A stretch of 7,284 bases of DNA from Pseudomonadota bacterium (GTDB taxonomy: Bacteria; Pseudomonadota; Alphaproteobacteria; Sphingomonadales; SMXR01). This document shows, piece by piece, positions 1-4,425 of this stretch (the stretch's first letter is position 1; each line of letters starts with the position of its first letter). Below the pieces are notes generated by a model. The model worked only from the letters and a program-made list of their open reading frames with translations, had not been told where the DNA came from and did no database searches. Location of the stretch: contig JACZYI010000080.1 of the NCBI GenBank assembly GCA_022571175.1, positions 460 to 7,743 on the forward strand, read 5' to 3'. Made by a program: the position numbers and the translations under genes.

Positions 1-354
1 TATTGGGCAGAGGCTGGCGTTGAAGACAAGATTGATCTGAGAATTGGAAATGCTCAGCACAGCCTGACGGAGCTGATGGAAACGCCAGACCTTGAGCTTT
101 TTGATATGGCCTTCATTGATGCAGACAAGGAATCCCTGGAGTTTTATTTCGACGCGGCCATCAGATTATGTCGTAGAGGCGGAATGATCATCGTGGATAA
201 TGTGCTCTGGAGTGGAGAGGTGATCAATCCGGAAGATCAGCGTGAAAGTACCAAATCCATTCGAAAATTCAATCAAAGCGTAATGCAGGATGATCGGGTT
301 TTCTTATCCACGATAGCTGTGGGGGACGGCATGACACTGGCCATAAAGTGCTAA
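1..354 (+). CDS. SAM-dependent O-methyltransferase, family 3 (5'-truncated by window edge)
   Basis: The frame is open from base 1 to TAA at 352-354, giving the last 117 residues of a protein whose family is usually about 215-220 residues, so roughly the first 100 (including the SAM-binding glycine motif) lie outside the window. The visible part matches the catechol/caffeoyl-CoA O-methyltransferase family (PF01596 type). YWAEAGV at 1-7 and KIDLRIGNA at 10-18 precede the FIDADK motif (38-43), then GGMIIVDNVLWSG (60-72), and the usual closing block GDGMTLAIK (108-116). In the family, the DADK aspartate and the DN pair (D66, N67) bind the divalent metal that positions the acceptor hydroxyls; these residues are present. 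It probably acts in the cytoplasm and transfers a methyl group to a small hydroxylated aromatic, but the acceptor cannot be told from this fragment. An internal ATG at 76 is not the start, because conserved family sequence continues upstream of it. It converges on the GIN-domain operon. Confidence 0.9.
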   Translation, partial: YWAEAGVEDKIDLRIGNAQHSLTELMETPDLELFDMAFIDADKESLEFYFDAAIRLCRRGGMIIVDNVLWSGEVINPEDQRESTKSIRKFNQSVMQDDRVFLSTIAVGDGMTLAIKC

Positions 355-377
355 AAAAACGCGGCCCGAAGACCGCG
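353..377 (-). terminator. Rho-independent terminator with UUCG tetraloop, ending the GIN-domain operon
   Basis: Read on the minus strand this is CGCGGTC-TTCG-GGCCGCG (360-377): a seven-pair stem with one T-G wobble, closed as C(UUCG)G, followed directly by seven Ts (complement of A353-A359). It lies 26 bases after the TAG of the last GIN-domain gene. The T tract overlaps the TAA stop of the convergent methyltransferase gene. On the + strand the same hairpin is followed by CTTCTCAT, a poor U tract, so it should work mainly for the minus-strand operon. Confidence 0.85.
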
Positions 378-403
378 CTTCTCATGTCTGCAAAAAAAAA
401 TTG

Positions 404-1060
404 TTAGTCGCGAATGTTAATGCTACCCGAGCCCGATGATGACAAGCTTACCTTCGTGGGCGCACCCCACACATCCACTTCACCGCTGCCACTTATTTCT
501 GCACTGATTGAGGATGATGCATAAACGTCAACATCACCGGAGCCGCTGATTTCAACGGAGACTGCTTCGCAAATGAATTCAGTGCTATCGATGTTACCCG
601 AACCGCTGATCTCTATTTCGAGATCGCCACATTTTCCATCCACAGATATTTTTCCTGATCCGGAAATTTCCAGGCTGAATTCGCCCGAATCCACATTTGT
701 AATCTCACCACTGCCAGAGCCTGAAAGTTCAAATCCTGTTAACGATGGCACTGAAATTATCACTTCAATGACATCGTGATGCCATCCGCGATGGCCATCT
801 TCCCAATAGATTTGCAATTCGCCTCGTTTGACTTTTGTGACAAGGTCTTCAAGATCGTCGTCATCGCCATAAACAACAACATTTTGGCTTTCTCCGACCA
901 TGATCTTCACGTCAAAAGAGCCACTTAGCGCCACGCGATCAAAACTCTCCAGGTCGCGCACGTCGCTATTGTCGGCGGCCGTAGTCATGCCCGAAAAGCC
1001 TGCAAAACTCATTGAGAGGGCCAGCAGAACAGTTCTTATTCCCAACTTATTGATAGTCAT
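404..1060 (-). CDS. Secreted GIN-domain (DUF2807) protein, paralogue 1 of 3
   Basis: This 218-residue protein has an N-terminal signal peptide (hydrophobic stretch about 8-23, likely cut near the TTAAD at 26-30), so it is exported to the periplasm or beyond. The mature part matches the head GIN / DUF2807 family, often called putative autotransporter adhesin. It opens with the family strand set RDLESFDRVALSGSFDV (35-51) and GELQIYW (80-86). Six Gly-Ser-Gly turns follow (around 114-118, 134-136, 153-155, 173-175, 191-193, 210-212), spaced about 19 residues apart, as expected for rungs of a beta-helix. Cysteines 144 and 164 are conserved in both neighbouring paralogues and could form a disulfide. 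The loop at 87-96 is His/Trp-rich (EDGHRGWHHD). There is no lipobox, no C-terminal membrane anchor and no catalytic motif. Its molecular role is unknown; adhesion is only the family label. It is the last gene of the operon, and its start lies inside a 26-bp tandem duplication that supplies a good AAGAGG site 8 bases before ATG 1060. Confidence 0.88.
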   Translation of the reverse strand: MTINKLGIRTVLLALSMSFAGFSGMTTAADNSDVRDLESFDRVALSGSFDVKIMVGESQNVVVYGDDDDLEDLVTKVKRGELQIYWEDGHRGWHHDVIEVIISVPSLTGFELSGSGSGEITNVDSGEFSLEISGSGKISVDGKCGDLEIEISGSGNIDSTEFICEAVSVEISGSGDVDVYASSSISAEISGSGEVDVWGAPTKVSLSSSGSGSINIRD

Positions 1061-1098
1061 ATTATTATCCTCTTATTGATAGTCATATTATTATCCTC
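1047..1098. repeat. Perfect 26-bp tandem duplication spanning a start codon
   Basis: Bases 1047-1072 are repeated exactly at 1073-1098. Each unit carries, on the minus strand, a GAGG ribosome site (1069-1072 and 1095-1098), an 8-base AT-rich spacer, an ATG (1058-1060 and 1084-1086) and the codons ACT ATC AAT AAG. Because 26 is not a multiple of three, the upstream ATG is in a different frame from the gene. The lack of any mismatch suggests a recent event, for example replication slippage. Confidence 0.95.
1057..1086 (-). CDS. Nine-codon upstream cistron overlapping the start of GIN-domain gene 1
   Basis: The extra ribosome site and ATG produced by the duplication open a small frame, MTINKRIII, that ends in TGA at 1059-1057. 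The stop shares bases with the real start codon as ATGA (1060-1057), the arrangement seen in translationally coupled gene pairs. The ribosome site for this cistron (GAGG, 8 bases before ATG) is as good as the one for the main gene. Whether it is translated, and whether it lowers or couples expression of the 218-residue protein, is inference from geometry only. The peptide itself probably has no function. Confidence 0.35.
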   Translation of the reverse strand: MTINKRIII

Positions 1099-1139
1099 GC
1101 TTTTTTTTGATAAATAGAGGTTATCACTCAAGATTTCCC

Positions 1140-1808
1140 CTAACGTTCGTCCACAATCTCGATGTCTCCGGATCCACGCTGACGAAGCCGTATACCGCTC
1201 GGAGAGCCATAAACGGTTATATCACCACTGCCATTGATATCGGCTTTAATGGAAGCGGTCGCCGTAATTTCGACGTCGCCAGACCCGGAAATATCGATGC
1301 TAACATCTTCACAAATCAGATCCTCACCTTCAACTTCACCAGACCCGGCAATATTAATCTCGAGTTCTACGCATCGCCCGGTCGCAAAAATATCGCCAGA
1401 ACCCGCGATATTGATCGTGAACACTTCCGAATCGATATCGCCAATTTCAACGTCGCCAGAGCCCGCAATGTTAAAGCCGATCAGCGATGGTACGCTGATT
1501 TCGAGACCCACATCATTATGAAATCTCCGGCCAAGCCCATTGCGATCCCAGGAAATAATCAGAGTATTCCGGCGGACTCTTGTTTCCACATCGTCGAAAT
1601 AATCGGCATCCCCTGTCAGTTCAACCCGTTGAGCGGCACCAACCCTGACGATCACATCAAATGAACCCTTAAGCGTAATACGGTTAAAACTGTCCATGTC
1701 CCGGTCTTCGCTATCCTGAGCAAAAGATTGGGCTCCAGCCACAACCATAACGAATCCTGCGATAGTAATTGCTGCCAGAAAATTTGAAATAAATCTTTTC
1801 TTTGACAC
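1140..1808 (-). CDS. Secreted GIN-domain (DUF2807) protein, paralogue 2 of 3
   Basis: This 222-residue protein has a clear signal peptide: KKR at the N-terminus, a hydrophobic core about 9-26, and an SFA|QD cleavage site after residue 30. The mature part is a GIN / DUF2807 domain: RDMDSFNRITLKGSFDV (36-52), TRVRRNTLIISW (76-87), then Gly-rich turns IAGSG, IAGSG, IAGSG, ISGSG, INGSG and RGSG (about 114-118, 134-138, 153-157, 173-177, 191-195, 211-214). The even spacing suggests stacked beta-helix rungs. C146 and C166 align with the cysteine pair of the neighbours. The start is GTG at 1808, chosen because GGGAG stands 9 bases upstream and the signal peptide follows at once; no other start codon fits. 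It lies 42 bases after paralogue 3 and about 80 bases before the true start of paralogue 1, with no terminator between them, so all three are probably co-transcribed. The function is unknown, and an extracytoplasmic structural or binding role is inferred. Confidence 0.88.
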   Translation of the reverse strand: MSKKRFISNFLAAITIAGFVMVVAGAQSFAQDSEDRDMDSFNRITLKGSFDVIVRVGAAQRVELTGDADYFDDVETRVRRNTLIISWDRNGLGRRFHNDVGLEISVPSLIGFNIAGSGDVEIGDIDSEVFTINIAGSGDIFATGRCVELEINIAGSGEVEGEDLICEDVSIDISGSGDVEITATASIKADINGSGDITVYGSPSGIRLRQRGSGDIEIVDER

Positions 1809-1850
1809 GATAATATACTCCCTGTTTTCTTGTCTTGAGATGCCTGTTCC

Positions 1851-2504
1851 CTAATCGATGACTTCGAACCTGCCAAAACCGTTGATGGTGGGACGAACGT
1901 GACTGGGACCGCCATATACTCTTATCTGGCCAAGTCCGTTCAGTTCAGCGCGTATGGATTCTGAAGCATAAACATCCGCATCACCGGTACCATTGATTGA
2001 GATATCGACCTCTCGGCAAAGGAAGTCCTCCGCGTTAATATCCCCCGCACCGTTGATTTCAATTTCCGTCGCACCACAGGTTCCTTGGAGATAAATCTCG
2101 GCGGCACCATTAATTTCGAGCTCAAAATCTTCTGAGTCTATATTCCTGATTTCGGCATTTGCGGCACCTTCAACCACGAAGGATGTCAGGTCCTGAACCG
2201 TAATGGTAACGGTCAGATTCTGCCTACGCCAGCGCCGACCTTTTTGCTCAATCGTCAACCGGCCCCGCCTTACCGTAGTCTCAACCCGATCAAGATAATC
2301 TTCATTTTCCAATTCAATCAGAATGGATTGAGTTTCACCCACCGTAATATAAATTTCCATGGCACCTTCGATTACAATTCTGTCAAAACTGTCAACGTCC
2401 CTGGTCTCAGATGCTGCCTGAGCCTGGGACATGGCAAAGCTTCCCAAGCCGAGTGCCAGAATGACCACTAATGACGTAACTGACTTGATTTTGTTGGCTT
2501 TCAT
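1851..2504 (-). CDS. Secreted GIN-domain (DUF2807) protein, paralogue 3 of 3 (first gene of operon)
   Basis: This 217-residue protein has a signal peptide (hydrophobic core about 11-25, AQA|AS cleavage after residue 30). It shares the GIN / DUF2807 framework with the two genes downstream: RDVDSFDRIVIEGAMEI (35-51), TTVRRGRLTIEQ (76-87), and Gly turns about every 19-20 residues. It is the most divergent of the set. Where the others have Gly-Ser-Gly it has GAA, GAA, GAG, GTG, GLG and GFG, with INGAG/INGTG-type rungs at 131-135, 150-154 and 170-174. The loop at 88-95 is strongly basic (KGRRWRRQ), while the same loop is acidic and His-rich in paralogue 1. The cysteine pair (C143, C163) is kept. 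ATG 2504 has AGGAG 8 bases upstream (2513-2517). Being first, it should carry the operon promoter, which would lie in 2505-2651. The function is unknown. Confidence 0.87.
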   Translation of the reverse strand: MKANKIKSVTSLVVILALGLGSFAMSQAQAASETRDVDSFDRIVIEGAMEIYITVGETQSILIELENEDYLDRVETTVRRGRLTIEQKGRRWRRQNLTVTITVQDLTSFVVEGAANAEIRNIDSEDFELEINGAAEIYLQGTCGATEIEINGAGDINAEDFLCREVDISINGTGDADVYASESIRAELNGLGQIRVYGGPSHVRPTINGFGRFEVID

Positions 2505-2579
2505 AGCCGTAACTCCTTTTATTTATGCTCCAGCAACGAGCGAATCCTTAACAGGTAAAGCTGCTGTGCAAGTTATAGA

Positions 2580-2585
2580 ATTATA
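2580..2585 (-). promoter_or_regulatory. Possible -10 box for the GIN-domain operon
   Basis: The minus strand reads a perfect TATAAT here, about 75 bases upstream of ATG 2504. No convincing -35 hexamer is seen 16-18 bases further up (AAGGTT at the 17-base position), so either the promoter needs an activator or another sigma factor, or the match is chance in an AT-rich spot. The region 2505-2651 must hold the promoters for both divergent genes. Confidence 0.3.
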
Positions 2586-2613
2586 CGCACTGCGCCCCTA
2601 AAAACCTTCGCCC

Positions 2614-2642
2614 TTGCCACATTTATCTTCAACCGCCATTAT
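2614..2642 (+). promoter_or_regulatory. Possible promoter for the DUF2794 gene, near-leaderless
   Basis: TTGCCA (2614-2619; five of six bases of the -35 consensus) is separated by 17 bases from CATTAT (2637-2642; four of six of the -10 consensus). Transcription would begin near 2649, only a few bases before ATG 2652, giving a nearly leaderless message. That would fit the absence of a clear ribosome-binding site before this ATG. The hexamers are too weak for a firm call. Confidence 0.25.
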
Positions 2643-2651
2643 GTCGATGGC

Positions 2652-3005
2652 ATGGATCAAAATATTCTGGTAATTTCTTTCCCCCGCAGCGGCTTCAAGC
2701 TGCAGCCGTTCGTGACTTTTCAGCGCCGCGAATTTTCGCAAATTCTCAGTCTGTATGGACGTATGGTTTCTGCGGGATTTTGGTGTGATTATGCCATGGG
2801 TAGTTTCAGTGATCGTGCGGTTTTTTCGGTGTTTCAGCCAAACAACCGTTACCCGGCCTACAGAATCATTAAAAGTATTAACCAGAATGCTCCTAAACGG
2901 GCCTTCAGCATTGCGGCCAATGACGGTGCAATAATCCGAAGAGGGTCGCATCTAAATGCGGTTTTAAGGATTTTTCAGAGAAAACTGATCCGGCTGGTAA
3001 ACTGA
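2652..3005 (+). CDS. DUF2794 family protein
   Basis: This 117-residue protein matches DUF2794, a small conserved family that I know from Alphaproteobacteria. The family landmarks appear in order: the short ISFPR stretch near the N-terminus (8-12), VTFQRREFSQILSLYGRMV (21-39), W44 with DYA (46-48), RAVFSVF (55-61), YRI (70-72), FSIAANDG (85-92), IIRRGSHL (94-101) and VLRIF (104-108). The length is normal for the family. No signal peptide or membrane segment is seen, so it is probably cytoplasmic; the function is unknown. The frame is open back to 2559, but ATG 2652 is the only standard start and gives an N-terminus of family type. Only a weak GATGG precedes it. The gene is divergent from the GIN-domain operon and convergent with the BI-1 gene. 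An equally long frame on the opposite strand (2598-2951) has no family features and is a shadow. Confidence 0.85.
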   Translation: MDQNILVISFPRSGFKLQPFVTFQRREFSQILSLYGRMVSAGFWCDYAMGSFSDRAVFSVFQPNNRYPAYRIIKSINQNAPKRAFSIAANDGAIIRRGSHLNAVLRIFQRKLIRLVN

Positions 3006-3021
3006 CCTGAAGCAGATATAA

Positions 3022-3049
3022 AAAAAGCCCGGATTTTTCCGGGCTTTTT
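3022..3049. terminator. Bidirectional Rho-independent terminator
   Basis: A perfect 12-pair stem, AAAAAGCCCGGA / TCCGGGCTTTTT, with a TTTT loop at 3034-3037. Both strands carry the GC-rich core followed by a T run, so it can end the DUF2794 transcript (stop at 3005) on + and the BI-1 transcript (stop at 3068) on minus. Confidence 0.93.
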
Positions 3050-3067
3050 ATGTCTCTATGACCGTCC

Positions 3068-3817
3068 CTAGTTGCGGTTGCCAAAAAGCCGCAGCATCAT
3101 CAGGAACATGTTGATAAAGTCCAGATAAAGCGACAGGGCGCCCATAACCGCTTTCTTGGTCATAATGCCCTCGCTGTCACCCTCATAATACATCCGTTTG
3201 ATGCGCTGGGTGTCATAGGCGGTCAACCCCGCAAAAATCAAAACACCAATGATGGAAACCATAAAATCCATGGCGGGTGAGGCAAGCCATATATTAACAA
3301 TTGAGGCAATAATGATACCAAAAAGTCCCATGATGAGGAACGATCCCCAGCCGGTCATATCCTTTTTGGTGGTATATCCCCAGAGGCTGAGAGCCCCGAA
3401 AGCGGACGCAGTGATAAAGAATACCTTCGCCACACTGACGCCTGTGTAGACAAACATGATTGAGGAAATGGACAGTCCCATGACCGCACAGAAAGCCCAG
3501 AACAAGGCCTGAACAGTCGTACTGCGCATGCGATTAAGGCCAAATCTCATCACCAGCACAAAAGCCAGAGGGGAAATTAACGTGACTATGCCCAGTCCGG
3601 TATAGCCCACAATCGCACCACCGGGTCCAATCTCGAAAATAAGCGATGCCAGGGCAGGCATGCGATAGACCAGCAGCGCCATGATGCCTGTGAGCAACAC
3701 GCCCGAGGCCATATAATTATAAACGCGGAGCATATAGGCGCGCAAACCCTGGTCCACCTCAACAGCAGCAATGCTTCGTTGTGCAGAGTCTGATCGAATA
3801 TTATAATTTTGAGGCAT
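3068..3817 (-). CDS. Bax inhibitor-1 / YccA family membrane protein
   Basis: This 249-residue integral inner-membrane protein of the BI-1 (TMBIM, YccA/YbhL) family has seven predicted membrane segments: about 35-51, 72-91, 102-121, 126-147, 158-177, 184-201 and 225-243. Family marks are VYNYMASGV (32-40), the FAGLTAYDTQRIK block (195-207) and the ending LSLYLDFINMFLMMLRLFGNRN (228-249). In studied members, two aspartates of the last segments form a pH-sensitive latch gating Ca2+ leak; D202 and D233 are the likely equivalents here. Bacterial members have also been linked to modulation of the FtsH protease. The exact role here is unknown. The gene lies 62 bases after the permease frame on the same strand, with its own promoter candidate overlapping the permease's 3' end, and terminates at 3022-3049. 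ATG 3817 is preceded by GAGAGAA at a somewhat long spacing. Confidence 0.93.
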   Translation of the reverse strand: MPQNYNIRSDSAQRSIAAVEVDQGLRAYMLRVYNYMASGVLLTGIMALLVYRMPALASLIFEIGPGGAIVGYTGLGIVTLISPLAFVLVMRFGLNRMRSTTVQALFWAFCAVMGLSISSIMFVYTGVSVAKVFFITASAFGALSLWGYTTKKDMTGWGSFLIMGLFGIIIASIVNIWLASPAMDFMVSIIGVLIFAGLTAYDTQRIKRMYYEGDSEGIMTKKAVMGALSLYLDFINMFLMMLRLFGNRN

Positions 3818-3853
3818 TATCAGATTCTCTCATTTTTAATTGGAATTACTCTC

Positions 3854-3883
3854 ATAATATCGTTGAAACAGCCTGAATTTCAA
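3854..3883 (-). promoter_or_regulatory. Sigma70-type promoter candidate for the BI-1 gene
   Basis: On the minus strand TTGAAA (3878-3883) and TATTAT (3854-3859) each match five of six consensus bases and are 18 bases apart. Transcription would start near 3847, leaving a leader of about 30 bases before ATG 3817. The -35 box lies over the last codons of the upstream permease, so the BI-1 gene could be expressed even if the exporter transcript is lost. Confidence 0.5.
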
Positions 3884-4395
3884 GGATTACGTAAAATTTC
3901 AACCGGCCTCACCCCTAACGCGCTCCAGGTGCCCACCAGCCCGAAAAAAACCGTAATAACAATACTTGCCAGCGCGGTAGCGATCATGGCCTGGGGCAAA
4001 AGGACAAAATCAATCTCCATAACCACATCAACGACCACGTAGCCAGCGAGCGCGCCGAGTAGAAGAGCCACAAACCCGGTAATAATCCCTAAAATCACAT
4101 ATTCGATAATAAAGGCCCGCAGCACATCTTTTCTCACCGCACCCAAAATTTTCAGAATCACCGCATCATAAACCCGGTGGCGATGCCCGGCCGCGATGGC
4201 CCCGGCCAGCACCAGAATGCCGGCAAGAATGCCCACCGCTGCGGTAGCTCGAATGGCCAGACCAATTTCACCCAACATACCAGTTAGGGTCTCGAAAATT
4301 TCTTTGGTTCTGATGGCCGTCACATTCGGAAACTCGTCCGTAATGGCACGATGAACGGCTACCTCTTCTCCTTCTTCCACCTTGAGTGATGCCAT
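3880..4395 (-). CDS. YbbP-like ABC permease, C-terminal fragment (second FtsX domain)
   Basis: This 171-residue frame is the missing 3' end of the permease just upstream, in the same reading frame, separated only by two nonsense codons. Residues 1-35 finish the second periplasmic domain (VTAIRTKEIFETLTGML at 25-41). Residues about 46-171 are the second FtsX module with three membrane segments (about 47-69, 95-121, 130-157), including the coupling-helix stretch YDAVILKILGAVRKDVL (76-92) and the ending GVRPVEILRNP that is typical of complete YbbP-like proteins. ATG 4395 is the first possible start after the stops, but no Shine-Dalgarno match lies in front of it (ACCCCATACCTTC), so independent translation would have to rely on reinitiation. 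It may be an untranslated remnant or the second half of a split permease. It has no other stops over its whole length, so any inactivation is recent, or the coding frame is still under selection. Confidence 0.7.
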   Translation of the reverse strand: MASLKVEEGEEVAVHRAITDEFPNVTAIRTKEIFETLTGMLGEIGLAIRATAAVGILAGILVLAGAIAAGHRHRVYDAVILKILGAVRKDVLRAFIIEYVILGIITGFVALLLGALAGYVVVDVVMEIDFVLLPQAMIATALASIVITVFFGLVGTWSALGVRPVEILRNP

Positions 4396-4413
4396 GAAGG
4401 TATGGGGTGTACT

Positions 4414-4425
4414 CTAAAGAGCTCA
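4414..4425 (-). other. Two in-frame nonsense codons splitting the permease gene
   Basis: Minus-strand codons read TTT GCC CCG TGA GCT CTT TAG AGT ACA CCC. The TGA at 4423-4425 and the TAG at 4414-4416 are in the same frame as both halves of the permease. YbbP-like proteins, from memory, have an FxPG-x-L-x-x-x-P-type stretch here, so single G-to-T changes (GGA to TGA, GAG to TAG) would explain both. There is no frameshift. Confidence 0.85.

Noticed and set aside
1101..1125. Weak hairpin GATAA/TTATC beside an eight-base T run between GIN-domain genes 2 and 1.
   Set aside because: The stem is only five AT-rich pairs. On the operon strand it is followed by As rather than Ts, so it should not terminate transcription between the two genes.
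1107..1664. Open frame of 185 codons on the + strand, opposite GIN-domain paralogue 2.
   Set aside because: It arises from the repetitive Gly/Ser/Ile codons of the real gene read backwards. It has no ribosome site, no family features and the wrong start context, whereas the minus frame has a signal peptide and domain motifs. The shorter + frames at 573-779 and 1234-1521 are rejected for the same reason.
404..2504. Short periodic repeats that might suggest a CRISPR array or a tandem DNA repeat tract.
   Set aside because: The periodicity is at the protein level (Gly-Ser-Gly turns every 19-20 codons), with differing nucleotide sequence between units and no spacer structure.
2598..2951. Minus-strand frame of 117 codons with the same length as the DUF2794 gene opposite.
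   Set aside because: The + strand reading has the DUF2794 motifs in order. The minus reading has no recognisable motif, no good ribosome site, and would overlap the promoter region of the GIN-domain operon.
4414..4425. Stop-codon recoding (for example TGA read as glycine) as an explanation of the permease stops.
   Set aside because: TGA ends the DUF2794 gene and the permease itself, and TAG ends several genes in this window, so neither codon appears reassigned. No selenocysteine context or conserved readthrough signal was recognised.
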